From NCBI RefSeq assembly GCF_029813785.1, contig NZ_JARVKY010000027.1, positions 1-64,000 on the forward strand: a stretch of 64,000 nucleotides of DNA, written 5' to 3'. The notes under the pieces were generated by a model, which worked only from the letters and a program-made list of their open reading frames with translations, ran no database searches and was not told where the DNA came from. Positions 55,435 through 64,000 of this stretch are shown one piece after another; within the stretch, counting starts at the first letter, position 1, and each line of letters starts with the position of its first letter. Origin of the DNA: Streptomyces sp. DH41 (GTDB taxonomy: Bacteria > Actinomycetota > Actinomycetes > Streptomycetales > Streptomycetaceae). A program made the position numbers and the translations under genes.

Positions 55435-55480
55435 AGTAGCCGATTGCGGGGTCGGTCCTTCAATCGGCTACTCTTTTCTG
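55435..55480 (+). terminator. Terminator between tRNA-Met and rpmG
   Basis: AGTAGCCGATTG at 55435-55446 pairs perfectly with CAATCGGCTACT at 55461-55472, followed by CTTTTCTG. It can end the tRNA transcript or act as an attenuator before rpmG, 41 bp downstream. Confidence 0.9.
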
Positions 55481-55520
55481 CGTTAACACCATCAATCCGT
55501 TCGTCAAGGAGTGCACTCAC

Positions 55521-55685
55521 GTGGCTGCCACCGACGTCCGCCCGAAGATCACGCTGGCCTGCGTGGAGTGCAAGGAGCGGAACTACATCACCAAGAAGAA
55601 CCGGCGTAACAACCCGGACCGACTGGAGATGAAGAAGCACTGCCCGCGTTGCAACGCGCACACCGCGCACCGCGAAACGCGATAG
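55521..55685 (+). CDS. rpmG: 50S ribosomal protein L33 (zinc-binding form)
   Basis: The 54-residue ribosomal protein starts at GTG 55521 after AAGGAGTG. Four cysteines (ACVECKERNY and HCPRCNAHT) make it the zinc-binding C-plus form. TKKNRRNNPDRLEMKK is the usual rRNA-binding core. It ends with a strong terminator. Its place after tRNA-Thr and tRNA-Met is common in actinobacteria, where it normally leads to the hadAB and murB genes as here. Confidence 0.96.
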   Translation: MAATDVRPKITLACVECKERNYITKKNRRNNPDRLEMKKHCPRCNAHTAHRETR

Positions 55686-55697
55686 AAACAGGCTCGT

Positions 55698-55736
55698 ACA
55701 CGAGGCCGTCCCCAAGGCTTGGGGGCGGCCTCGTGT
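55698..55736 (+). terminator. Terminator after rpmG
   Basis: ACACGAGGCC pairs with GGCCTCGTGT, with a second CCCCAAGGCTTGGGG hairpin inside the loop. It begins 12 bp after the rpmG stop and is followed by CGTTTGG. Confidence 0.88.
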
Positions 55737-55800
55737 CGTTTGGTCAGCGGTGCCAGAGGTGGCACCTACAGCCCGGAGAGCAGCAGGAGGTTGCGAGCCC

Positions 55801-56253
55801 ATGGCGCTCGACCAGTCGTTCGTGGGGCGGACCTATCCGCCGACCGCGCCCTACGAGGTGGGCCGGGAAAAGATCCGCGAGTTCGCGGAGGCAGTGGGCG
55901 ACGCCAATCCGGCGTACACGGACACGGAGGCCGCGAAGGCGCTCGGCCATCCGGACGTGATCGCTCCGCCGACCTTCGTGTTCTCGATCACGTTCAAGGC
56001 GGCGGGTCAGGTCATCGAGGACCTGCAGTTGGGCCTGGACTACAGCCGGGTGGTGCACGGCGACCAGAAATTCGCCTACGCCCGTCCGGTGCGCGCCGGT
56101 GACCGGCTCACGGTCACCTCCACCATCGAAGCGATCAAGTCGATGGCGGGCAACGACATCCTGGACATCCGCGGCGAGGTGCACGACGAGGCCGGCGAGC
56201 ACGTCGTGACCGCCTGGACCAAGCTCGTGGCCCGCGCGGCCGAGGAGGCGTGA
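55801..56253 (+). CDS. hadA: Hydratase-like subunit HadA (FAS1-type MaoC-like)
   Basis: The 150-residue hot-dog protein pairs with the next gene product as 3-hydroxyacyl-ACP dehydratase, as HadA/HadB do in mycobacteria. Features are MALDQSFVGRTYPPTAPYEV, REFAEAVGDANPAYTD and GHPDVIAPPTFVFSITF, the usual opening of the HadA/UPF0336 family. It lacks the catalytic D-x-N-P-x-H of the B subunit and is expected to hold the acyl chain. ATG 55801 follows AGGAGG. It overlaps hadB by four bases. Confidence 0.9.
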   Translation: MALDQSFVGRTYPPTAPYEVGREKIREFAEAVGDANPAYTDTEAAKALGHPDVIAPPTFVFSITFKAAGQVIEDLQLGLDYSRVVHGDQKFAYARPVRAGDRLTVTSTIEAIKSMAGNDILDIRGEVHDEAGEHVVTAWTKLVARAAEEA

Positions 56254-56750
56254 GTCGTCCCATGACGCAATCCACGACGCATTCAGCTGCGCACTCCACG
56301 ACGCAGGGCACGGCGTCTTCCGCGACGGCGAAGGTCGCGTACGGCGACGTCGAGGTCGGCACCGAACTGCCCGCGCGGAGTTTTCCCGTGAGTCGCGCCA
56401 CTCTCGTGCGGTACGCGGGTGCCTCCGGCGACTTCAACCCGATCCACTGGAACGAGAAGTTCGCCAAGGAGGTCGGCCTGCCGGACGTCATCGCGCACGG
56501 CATGTTCACCATGGCCGAGGCGATCCGCGTGGTGACCGACTGGACCGGCGACCCGGCCTCGGTCGTGGAGTACGGCGTCCGCTTCACCCGGCCCGTCGTC
56601 GTCCCGAACGACGACCAGGGTGCCGTGATCGAGGTCACCGGCAAGGTCGCGGCCAAGCTCGACGACAACACCGTCCGCGTCGACCTGACGGCCACCAGCG
56701 CCGGACAGAAGGTCCTCGGCATGTCCCGGGCGGTCGTACGACTCGCCTGA
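56250..56750 (+). CDS. hadB: MaoC-family dehydratase HadB-like subunit
   Basis: The 166-residue hot-dog protein carries the hydratase motif GDFNPIHWNEKFA (Asp and His catalytic) followed by GLPDVIAHGMFTMAEAIR. A Thr/Ser-rich leader of about 25 residues precedes it; GTG 56250 is coupled to hadA, and ATG 56262 is a possible alternative. With HadA it should dehydrate 3-hydroxyacyl-ACP in type II fatty acid synthesis. A terminator follows. Confidence 0.91.
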   Translation: MSRPMTQSTTHSAAHSTTQGTASSATAKVAYGDVEVGTELPARSFPVSRATLVRYAGASGDFNPIHWNEKFAKEVGLPDVIAHGMFTMAEAIRVVTDWTGDPASVVEYGVRFTRPVVVPNDDQGAVIEVTGKVAAKLDDNTVRVDLTATSAGQKVLGMSRAVVRLA

Positions 56751-56783
56751 CCTGGCTCCCGTAGCCGGTCGGCAGGGCATTCG

Positions 56784-56817
56784 GTAAGGGGCGTTCGCCA
56801 TTGAGGGCGCCCCTTAC
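56784..56817 (+). terminator. Terminator after hadB
   Basis: GTAAGGGGCG at 56784-56793 pairs with CGCCCCTTAC at 56808-56817. It begins 33 bp after the hadB stop. No long T tract follows. Confidence 0.7.
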
Positions 56818-56857
56818 CGCTGCTTACCGCTGTGTCGAAGTGGCCGGGGCCACGTCC

Positions 56858-56887
56858 TTGACGTAGTTAGTGATTGAGCACTAACTT
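56858..56887 (+). promoter_or_regulatory. TetR promoter with embedded operator
   Basis: TTGACG at 56858-56863 and TAACTT at 56882-56887 form a promoter with an 18-bp spacer. The palindrome GTTAGTG-ATTGAG-CACTAAC at 56866-56885 fills the spacer, so the TetR product can repress its own gene. Its core TTAGT-N8-ACTAA recurs before the MFS gene. Confidence 0.75.
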
Positions 56888-56893
56888 ACCCGT

Positions 56894-57466
56894 ATGGTCA
56901 GGATGAGCGCAGAGGAGCGGCGCGAAAGCGTCATCCGTGCGGCGATGAGCGAGTTCGCCCGGGGCGGCTACTACGGCACGTCGACGGAGGACATCGCCAA
57001 GCGGGTGGGGGTCTCTCAGCCGTACCTCTTCCGGCTCTTCCCGAGCAAGAAGGCGATCTTCCTCGCGGCGGCGGAACGCTGCCTCCAGGACGTGCGCCGG
57101 GTCTTCGAGGTGTCGTCCGAGGGCCTGCGCGGCGAAGAGGCTCTGCACGCCATGGCCGAGGGCTACACGCAGCTGATAGCCGACCAGCCCGAGAAACTGC
57201 AGATGCAGTTGCAGGTGTACGGCACGGTCGCGGCGGCGGAGGCGGCGGGGGACCACGAGTTCGGCGAGATGGTCCGCAAGGGCTGGATGGAGCTCTGGGA
57301 CGCCGTACACCTGCCCTTGGGCGGTAATTTCGAGGAGACGACGACCTTCATGGCGTTCGGCATGCTCGTCAATGCCCTGGCCGCCATGGGTTTCCCTCCT
57401 GACCACCGGGTCTGGGAGGGGCTCTACATCTCGGCGCGGGTCAAGCAGGGCCGCGAAGACGCGTAG
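56894..57466 (+). CDS. TetR-family repressor of the MFS exporter
   Basis: The 190-residue regulator has a TetR DNA-binding domain at residues 10-55 (RESVIRAAMSEFARGGYYGTS and VSQPYLFRLFPSKKAIFLAA) and a helical ligand domain resembling TetR_C regulators of multidrug pumps. ATG 56894 is immediately after its own operator; ATG 56903 is possible. A matching operator stands before the MFS gene 100 bp downstream, so the pair forms a drug-responsive switch. The inducer is unknown. Confidence 0.9.
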   Translation: MVRMSAEERRESVIRAAMSEFARGGYYGTSTEDIAKRVGVSQPYLFRLFPSKKAIFLAAAERCLQDVRRVFEVSSEGLRGEEALHAMAEGYTQLIADQPEKLQMQLQVYGTVAAAEAAGDHEFGEMVRKGWMELWDAVHLPLGGNFEETTTFMAFGMLVNALAAMGFPPDHRVWEGLYISARVKQGREDA

Positions 57467-57537
57467 GGATGCAGGTGGCAGGGGGCAGAGGATCGGGGGT
57501 CGGGGGTGAGCGCTCCGCTCTCGTCTGGCCGCAGAAG

Positions 57538-57555
57538 TTAGTCATCAATTACTAA
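57538..57555 (+). promoter_or_regulatory. Second TTAGT-N8-ACTAA operator, upstream of MFS gene
   Basis: TTAGT-CATCAATT-ACTAA has the same arms and spacing as the operator before the TetR gene and lies 74 bp before the MFS start. Confidence 0.75.
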
Positions 57556-57629
57556 TCGACGTGCCGACCCAGCACCAGCAGGCACCGACTACAGCGAACC
57601 GAAAGCACTGGACACCCTCTGGGGGAGAG

Positions 57630-59093
57630 ATGTCACAGCGGAAGGCACGTCGCGGGGGAGCAGGCTGGGCCCTCGTCATCACCAGCGTCGCCGGTTTCAT
57701 GGCGGCCCTGGACAATCTCGTCGTCACCACTGCGCTGCCCTCCATCCGTGAGGATCTGGGCGGCGGGCTGCACGACCTGGAATGGACCGTGAGCGCCTAC
57801 ACGCTCACTTTCGCCGTGCTGCTGATGTTCGGCGCGGCCCTGGGCGACCGTTTCGGCCGCCGCAGGCTCTTCGTGGTCGGTCTCACCGTCTTCACCGGCG
57901 CCTCCGCCGCCGCGGCCCTGGCGCCCGGGATCGACTCGCTCATCGCCGCCCGCGCGGTCCAGGGCGTCGGTGCGGCGATCATGATGCCGCTGACACTGAC
58001 CCTGCTGACGGCAGCCGTACCCGCCGAACGGCGCGGAATGGCGTACGGGATCTGGGGCGCCGTCAACGGGCTCGCCGTGGCCTCCGGTCCGCTGGTCGGC
58101 GGCAGCCTCACCGAGCACATCTCCTGGCAGTGGATCTTCTGGCTGAACGTTCCGCTGGGGCTGGCCCTGCTGCCGCTCGCCCGTCTTCGCCTCGCCGAGT
58201 CGTACGGCACCGGTGCCCCGCTCGACTTCGTCGGCACCCTGCTCGCCAGCGGCGGACTCTTCGGCATCGTCTACGGTCTGGTCCGCGGACCCGTCGACGG
58301 CTGGACCGGCCCCGTCGTGCTGACCGCCCTGTTCGCCGGCGCCGCGCTGCTGGCCGGCTTCGTCCATCACGGCATCAACAACAAGAACCCCATGCTCCCC
58401 ATGAGGCTCTTCCGTTCCCGGGCCTTCTCCGGCATCAACGCGGCGAGTCTGCTGATGTTCCTGGGGATGTTCGGCTCGATCTTCCTGCTCAGTCAGTACA
58501 TGCAGCATGTACTCGGCTACACGCCCACCGAGGCGGGCCTGCGCATGCTGCCCTGGACCGGCATGCCGATGCTGGTCGCTCCGATCGCAGGCATCCTGTC
58601 GGACCGGATCGGCGGGCGCCCCGTCGTCGCCACCGGGCTCTTCCTCCAGGCGGCCGGCCTCGGCCACCTCGCCTTGGTGATCACGGCCGACGCCTCCTAC
58701 GCCGTCCAGCTGCCCGGTCTGATCCTCAGCGGGATCGGCATGGCCCTGTTCTTCGCTCCCGCCTCCGCCCTGGTGATGTCCAGCGTCGTCCCGAAGGAGC
58801 AGGGCATCGCCTCCGGCGCCAACAACGCCTTGCGCGAGGTCGGCGGCGCGCTCGGCATCGCGGTCATGTCCTCGATCTTCGCGGCGCAGGGCGGCTACGA
58901 GTCGGGGCAGTCCTTCGTCGACGGGCTGCGGCCCGCTGTCGCGGTGGGGGCCGGGTTGGTGGCCCTCGGGGGCATCTCGGCCCTGCTGATCCCTTCCCGC
59001 CGCCGGGACGGCCAGGCGGCGGCGGACGAGCACGGGTCGGAGCCGACGGCCGGACCGGCGCTCGTCCCGACCGGGGGAAAGGCCTCCCGCTGA
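57630..59093 (+). CDS. DHA2-family MFS drug exporter (EmrB/QacA type)
   Basis: The 487-residue transporter has 14 predicted spans. Motif D1 is MAALDNLVVTTALPSI, motif A is GDRFGRRRLF, and motif C, the antiporter signature, is VNGLAVASGPLVGG. SWQWIFWLNVPLG and the late DRIGGRP loop fit DHA2 proton-drug antiporters. ATG 57630 follows GGGGGAGAG. It is controlled with the TetR gene through the shared operator. Confidence 0.94.
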   Translation: MSQRKARRGGAGWALVITSVAGFMAALDNLVVTTALPSIREDLGGGLHDLEWTVSAYTLTFAVLLMFGAALGDRFGRRRLFVVGLTVFTGASAAAALAPGIDSLIAARAVQGVGAAIMMPLTLTLLTAAVPAERRGMAYGIWGAVNGLAVASGPLVGGSLTEHISWQWIFWLNVPLGLALLPLARLRLAESYGTGAPLDFVGTLLASGGLFGIVYGLVRGPVDGWTGPVVLTALFAGAALLAGFVHHGINNKNPMLPMRLFRSRAFSGINAASLLMFLGMFGSIFLLSQYMQHVLGYTPTEAGLRMLPWTGMPMLVAPIAGILSDRIGGRPVVATGLFLQAAGLGHLALVITADASYAVQLPGLILSGIGMALFFAPASALVMSSVVPKEQGIASGANNALREVGGALGIAVMSSIFAAQGGYESGQSFVDGLRPAVAVGAGLVALGGISALLIPSRRRDGQAAADEHGSEPTAGPALVPTGGKASR

Positions 59094-59200
59094 CCGCCTG
59101 ATACCCGAGTGGTGGCGCACGAGTGGTGACGCGCGGGAGCAGCGGCGCATGAGAGCCGACGCGCACGAGCAGCGACGTACGAGACCCGAAGGAGCCCGAC

Positions 59201-59374
59201 ATGCCCGCCTTGCCCTGGACCATGCCGAACCGGCCGCCACAGGCCACGCAGGTCCACGCCCCCGCCTCCCGCGGGCTGGCCGGTCAGATGCGGGGCTCGA
59301 AGTTCGCCTCCTGGCCGGCGTCGAGCGATGAGCCACCGGTGAGCTGGGCGGAGGTACGACGGCGTCTGACGTGA
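59201..59374 (+). CDS. 57-residue protein, possible internally deleted DUF3291-type remnant
   Basis: The reading frame starts at ATG 59201 with AAGGAGCCCGAC before it and encodes 57 residues. Its opening MPALPWTMPNRPP and its ending PPVSWAEVRRRL resemble the two ends of a streptomycete protein of about 150 residues (MP-LPWT start, WAEARRRL-like end, DUF3291/monooxygenase-like), with the middle missing. Only an A-S-R and an F-A-S-W fragment lie between. It could be a degraded copy or a true small protein. The resemblance is from memory and needs a search. Confidence 0.5.
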   Translation: MPALPWTMPNRPPQATQVHAPASRGLAGQMRGSKFASWPASSDEPPVSWAEVRRRLT

Positions 59375-59478
59375 GGCCGGTACGGGACAGCGGATGTGGA
59401 AGAGGAACGCCCCGGCCGGCCGGTCGGGGCGTTTCCCGCTGCCCGGGGTTGTCGGTGCCGTCTCGTACTCTTGGGCGC

Positions 59479-60631
<1,153 letters not shown>

Positions 60632-60632
60632 G

Positions 60633-61265
60633 TCAGTAGGCGATGCCCACGCCCTGTTTCACGGTCCCCGCGTCCTCGGTCATCGCGAGCATCGCGTGGG
60701 CCACGTCCGCGCGGCCCACGAAACGGCCCTTGGACGGGAAACCACCGGTCTCCGTCCGATACCGGCCGGAGACCGGCCTGTCCTGCAGGCGCGGCGGCCG
60801 GACGACCGTCCAGTCGGTCGCGCTGCGCGCCACATCGGCCTCCATGGCGCGCAGATCGTCGTAGATGTCCTTGAGCACGGCGGAGACGACTCCGCGAACC
60901 CCCCGGTCCAGCAGTCCGGCGCCCCGTGGCTCGGGCCCCACCGGAGCGGCGCTGACGACGAGCAGCCTGCGCACGCCCTCCGCCTCCATCGCGCCGAGCA
61001 CCGTCCGGGTCAGCCGCGTCGCGACCCCGGCGTCGGCGCGGCGGCGGGCGCCGAGCCCGGACAGCACGGCATCCCGCCCGGCCACCGCCGGCCGCACCGC
61101 CGCCGGGTCGCTCAGATCCGCGCGGAACACCTCCAGCCGCTCGCCGGTCACGGACAGCCGCGCGGGATCACGTACGACGGCGGTGACCCGGTGCCCGGCG
61201 TCGAGCGCCTGCCGGACGACCTCCTGGCCGATGCCCCCGGTGGCACCGAAGACGGTGATCTTCAT
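60633..61265 (-). CDS. NAD(P)H-binding SDR-like protein
   Basis: The 210-residue protein has an N-terminal nucleotide loop ITVFGATGGIGQEVVRQAL and VTAVVRDPARL, then LLVVSAAPVGPEP and DWTVVRPPRLQDRPVSGRYR. It belongs to the atypical SDR5/NmrA-like group of NADPH-binding proteins. ATG 61265 has GGAG nine bases upstream. It is divergent from a TetR gene, and palindromic sites lie between, so the TetR product likely controls it. Confidence 0.87.
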   Translation of the reverse strand: MKITVFGATGGIGQEVVRQALDAGHRVTAVVRDPARLSVTGERLEVFRADLSDPAAVRPAVAGRDAVLSGLGARRRADAGVATRLTRTVLGAMEAEGVRRLLVVSAAPVGPEPRGAGLLDRGVRGVVSAVLKDIYDDLRAMEADVARSATDWTVVRPPRLQDRPVSGRYRTETGGFPSKGRFVGRADVAHAMLAMTEDAGTVKQGVGIAY

Positions 61266-61330
61266 GGCGTACTCCGTTCCGCACGGCGGTTTGGCCGCGC
61301 TCCGGTGAGCGAGCGCGCAGGGATGACGGG

Positions 61331-61382
61331 GTGGGTGAGTGCTCACTCACCCACCCCTCCTCTAGAGTGAGTAAGTACTCAC
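61331..61382. promoter_or_regulatory. Two palindromic TetR operators in the divergent promoter region
   Basis: Site 1 at 61331-61354 has arms GTGGGTGAGTG and CACTCACCCAC around CT. Site 2 at 61367-61382 has arms GTGAGTA and TACTCAC around AG. Both share the GTGAGT core. They lie between the SDR start (61265) and the TetR start (61412), the right place to control both. Confidence 0.78.
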
Positions 61383-61411
61383 CCACTAGTCAAGCCCCGA
61401 CGGGAGCAGCC

Positions 61412-62005
61412 ATGCCGTCCGACAAGCCGGCCCGGGAGCGCATCCTGGACGCCGCCCATGAGCTGATGCTGACCGTCGGGCTCGCCCGTACCACCACGAA
61501 GGAGATCGCCAGGGGCGCCGAATGCTCCGAGGCCGCGCTGTACAAGCACTTCGCGAGCAAGGAGGAGCTGTTCATCGGCGTCCTCTCCGAGCGGCTGCCG
61601 CGGCTGACCCCCCTGCTCCGGGGCCTCGCCGCCGAGCCGGGCACTGCCTCCCTCGAAGAGAACGTCACGGAGATCGCCCGCCAGGCCGCCCTCTTCTACG
61701 AGCAGAGCTTCCCGATCGCCGCCTCGCTCTACGCCCAGACGGAGCTCAAGCGACGGCACGACGACGCGATGCGGGAACTGGGCACCGGGCCGCACCTGCC
61801 GATCGAGGGCCTCGACGCCTACCTGCGGGCCGAGCAGGCCGCAGGGCGCGTCCGCGCCGACGCGGACACCTTCGCCGCCGCGTCGCTGCTGCTGGGCGCC
61901 TGCGCGCAGCGGGCGTTCGCGTACGACGCGACGCGCGGCGGCGTCCCGCCGGCGGACGACTTCGCGCGGCGACTGACCCGGACGTTGCTCGCGGGGATCG
62001 GCTGA
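61412..62005 (+). CDS. TetR-family transcriptional regulator
   Basis: The 197-residue regulator has a TetR helix-turn-helix at residues 8-52 (RERILDAAHELMLTVGLARTT and CSEAALYKHFASKEELF). The helical C-terminal ligand domain has two extra cysteine or methionine-poor segments of no known specificity. ATG 61412 follows GGGAGC. Its operators are likely the two palindromes just upstream; it would repress itself and the divergent SDR gene. Confidence 0.9.
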   Translation: MPSDKPARERILDAAHELMLTVGLARTTTKEIARGAECSEAALYKHFASKEELFIGVLSERLPRLTPLLRGLAAEPGTASLEENVTEIARQAALFYEQSFPIAASLYAQTELKRRHDDAMRELGTGPHLPIEGLDAYLRAEQAAGRVRADADTFAAASLLLGACAQRAFAYDATRGGVPPADDFARRLTRTLLAGIG

Positions 62006-62093
62006 ACGCTGTGTCGAGTGCGGGCGGGCCGGATGACACGGCGCGCGGCGTGCCTGCCGCCTGTCCCACGCCCGGCCTCGCTCGAGCGGCGGC

Positions 62094-63158
62094 CTACGCC
62101 GCCATCCAGTCGTCCACTCCCGCCAGCAGCTTCCGCTTCACGTTCTCCGGGGCGGCCGATCCCCGCACCGACTGCCGCGCCAGTTCCGCCAGCTCCGCGT
62201 CCGTGAACCCGTGGTCCTGCCGGGCGATCTCGTACTGGGCGGCCAGCCGGGACCCGAACAGCAGGGGATCGTCCGCGCCCAGCGCCATGGGCACCCCCGC
62301 CTCGAACAGCGTCCGAAGCGGCACGTCCTCCGGCTTCTCGTACACGCCCAGGGCGACGTTCGACGCCGGGCAGACCTCGCACGTCACCTGCCGGTCCGCC
62401 AGCCGCTTCAGCAGCCGCGGATCCTCCGCCGCCCGCACCCCGTGCCCGATCCGGTCGGCCTCCAGGTCGTCCAGGCAGTCCCGCACGGACAGCGGCCCGG
62501 TCAGCTCGCCCCCGTGCGGCGCGGACAGCAGCCCCCCGTCCCGCGCGATCGCGAACGCCCGGTCGAAGTCCCGGGCCATGCCCCGCCGCTCGTCGTTGGA
62601 CAGCCCGAACCCGACCACACCCCGGTCCGCGTACCGCACCGCGAGACGGGCCAGCGTCCGCGCGTCCAGCGGATGCTTCATCCGGTTCGCGGCGACCAGC
62701 ACCCGCATCCCGATCCCGGTGTCCCGGACCGTCGTCTCCACCGCGTCCAGGATGATCTCCAGCGCCGGAATCAGCCCGCCCAGCCGCGGCGCGTACGACG
62801 TCGGGTCCACCTGGATCTCCAGCCACCCCGAACCGTCCCGCAGATCCTCCTCCGCGGCCTCCCGGACCAGGCGCTGGATGTCCTCGGGCTCCTGGAGGCA
62901 GGACCGCGCCGCGTCGTACAACCGCTGGAAGCGGAACCAGCCCCGCTCGTCCGTCGCCCGCAGCTTCGGCGACTCCCCGCGGCCCAGCGCCTCGGTCAGC
63001 GTCTCGGGCAGCCGCACACCGTGCTTGTCGGCCAGTTCAAGCAGGGTCGCGGGGCGCATCGACCCGGTGAAATGCAGGTGGAGATGGGCCTTCGGCAGTG
63101 CGGAGACATCACGTACACGTGGGGGGTGCGGGGGGTGTTCCCGTGAGGAGTGCTGCAT
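62094..63158 (-). CDS. add: Adenosine deaminase
   Basis: The 354-residue enzyme converts adenosine to inosine in purine salvage. Zinc ligands are H27 and H29 in LPKAHLHLHF, where the usual PKAELH has E replaced by H25. Other motifs are SAPHGGE (ligand His and catalytic Glu), RIGHGVRAAEDPRL, VCPASNVALG and GADDPLLFGSRL (metal Asp). It resembles the actinobacterial Add group, some of which act on adenine or other bases. ATG 63158 has AGGA upstream; a longer start at 63242 lacks support. Confidence 0.9.
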   Translation of the reverse strand: MQHSSREHPPHPPRVRDVSALPKAHLHLHFTGSMRPATLLELADKHGVRLPETLTEALGRGESPKLRATDERGWFRFQRLYDAARSCLQEPEDIQRLVREAAEEDLRDGSGWLEIQVDPTSYAPRLGGLIPALEIILDAVETTVRDTGIGMRVLVAANRMKHPLDARTLARLAVRYADRGVVGFGLSNDERRGMARDFDRAFAIARDGGLLSAPHGGELTGPLSVRDCLDDLEADRIGHGVRAAEDPRLLKRLADRQVTCEVCPASNVALGVYEKPEDVPLRTLFEAGVPMALGADDPLLFGSRLAAQYEIARQDHGFTDAELAELARQSVRGSAAPENVKRKLLAGVDDWMAA

Positions 63159-63232
63159 TCCGTGATCCTGCCGTACGACACGCCCGGCCCGACAGCACTT
63201 TCCCCGTACGTGGTCTTGCTCGCACAAACAAA

Positions 63233-63268
63233 GCACGACCACCGCGTAACGTTACGCGGTGGTCGTGC
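63233..63268 (-). terminator. Terminator after the aminotransferase gene
   Basis: A perfect 36-bp inverted repeat (GCACGACCACCGCGTAAC and its complement, no loop bases) begins 25 bp after the aminotransferase stop and on the minus strand is followed by TTTGTTTG. Confidence 0.92.
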
Positions 63269-63293
63269 CGATGAACTGCCGAAACCGCGACGG

Positions 63294-64000
63294 TCAGTCC
63301 CTGGCCTCCGCCAGCAGCTTCTGGATCCGGCTCACGCCCTCGACGAGGTCCTCGTCCCCGAGCGCGTACGACAGCCGCAGGTACCCGGGCGTGCCGAACG
63401 CCTCGCCGGGCACCACCGCGACCTCGGCCTCCTCCAGGATCAGCGCGGCCAGCTCGACCGTGTCCTGCGGGCGCTTGCCGCGGATCTCCTTGCCGAGCAG
63501 CTCCTTGACCGACGGGTAGGCGTAGAACGCCCCCTCCGGCTCCGGGCACAGCACGCCGTCGATCTCGTTGAGCATCCGCACGATGGTCCGACGGCGCCGG
63601 TCGAAGGCCTCCCGCATCTTCGCCACGGCGTCCAGGTCACCGGAGACCGCGGCCAGCGCCGCCGCCTGGGCCACGTTGGACACGTTGGACGTGGCGTGCG
63701 ACTGGAGGTTCGTCGCGGCCTTGACGACGTCCTTCGGGCCGATGACCCACCCGACCCGCCAGCCGGTCATCGCGTACGTCTTCGCGACACCGTTGACCAC
63801 GACGCACTTGTCGCGCAGCTCGGGCAGCAGCGCCGGCATGGACACGGAGGCGGCGTCGCCGTAGACGAGGTGCTCGTAGATCTCGTCGGTCAGCACCCAC
63901 AGGCCGTGCTCGACGGCCCACTGGCCGATCGCCTCGGTCTCGGCCTCGCTGTACACGGCGCCCGTCGGGTTCGACGGCGACACGAAGAGGACGACCTTCG
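63294..64000 (-). CDS. aspC: Aspartate aminotransferase-type PLP enzyme (5' part outside window)
   Basis: The last 235 residues or so of a class I/II aminotransferase are in the window; the beginning lies beyond 64000. The part seen has SPSNPTGAVYSEAE (substrate loop), LTDEIYEHLVYGDA with the PLP-ring Asp and Tyr, the Schiff-base lysine in GVAKTYAMTGWRVGW, and the substrate arginine in PGYLRLSYALGDED. It transfers amino groups between aspartate and 2-oxoglutarate, or may act as the broader type found in actinobacteria. It ends with a strong terminator. Confidence 0.9.
   Translation of the reverse strand, partial: KVVLFVSPSNPTGAVYSEAETEAIGQWAVEHGLWVLTDEIYEHLVYGDAASVSMPALLPELRDKCVVVNGVAKTYAMTGWRVGWVIGPKDVVKAATNLQSHATSNVSNVAQAAALAAVSGDLDAVAKMREAFDRRRRTIVRMLNEIDGVLCPEPEGAFYAYPSVKELLGKEIRGKRPQDTVELAALILEEAEVAVVPGEAFGTPGYLRLSYALGDEDLVEGVSRIQKLLAEARD

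Overview
The window looks like chromosomal DNA of a Streptomyces or a close relative. GC content is very high, GTG starts and 1-8 bp stop/start overlaps are common, TTA leucine codons are almost absent (I found two), and the gene set is typical of the streptomycete core: recQ, fumarylacetoacetase, korAB, a second partial nuo operon, htpX, yajQ, rpmG, hadAB-like genes, murB, add and an aminotransferase. No insertion sequence, prophage, CRISPR array or rRNA was seen.

Layout. (1) 1-5.5 kb: a Uma2-family protein, recQ, an M56 membrane protease and fumarylacetoacetase. (2) 5.8-17.4 kb: a surface-glycan locus in two facing blocks. The rightward block is a DegT-like aminotransferase, a Wzx-like flippase with an extra C-terminal membrane domain, a large polytopic protein, a small membrane protein and a GH26-like hydrolase. 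The leftward block is a CelD/BcsL-type acyltransferase, a GT2 glycosyltransferase and a polysaccharide deacetylase. The flippase gene carries a TTA codon, so export may depend on the bldA tRNA. (3) 17.6-30 kb: a HAD phosphatase, a transglycosylase preceded by a c-di-AMP (ydaO-type) riboswitch, a polyprenyl diphosphate synthase, a LolA-like lipoprotein-type protein with an ABC exporter, an FMN reductase, a TPR-like protein, a secreted M28 aminopeptidase, a RarD-like permease and an NmrA-like reductase. (4) 30-37.4 kb: korBA (2-oxoacid:ferredoxin oxidoreductase), a LuxR-type response regulator and two paralogous sensor kinases. (5) 37.5-48.2 kb: a ten-gene nuo operon (A, B, C, H, I, J, K, L, M, N). 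It lacks nuoD and the NADH-input genes nuoE, F and G. Its proton-channel residues are intact, its soluble subunits carry long low-complexity tails, and nuoN has a TTA codon.

(6) 48.4-55 kb: htpX-yccF, an APC permease, a GlsB/YeaQ protein, yajQ, tRNA-Tyr, a small cysteine-containing protein, an SDR and an amidohydrolase of the cytosine-deaminase type that has lost several catalytic residues. (7) 55.2-64 kb: tRNA-Thr and tRNA-Met, rpmG, the hadA/hadB-like dehydratase pair, a TetR/MFS pair joined by a shared TTAGT-N8-ACTAA operator, a 57-codon remnant-like gene, murB, a (CCGGAG)16 microsatellite, a divergent SDR/TetR pair with two palindromic operators, adenosine deaminase, and the 3' part of an aspartate-type aminotransferase cut by the window edge.

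The most promising less-described systems are the glycan locus with its TTA-containing flippase fusion, and the NuoD/E/F/G-less complex I-like operon next to a ferredoxin-reducing korAB pair. All functions are read from motifs and gene context by eye; no database search was run.
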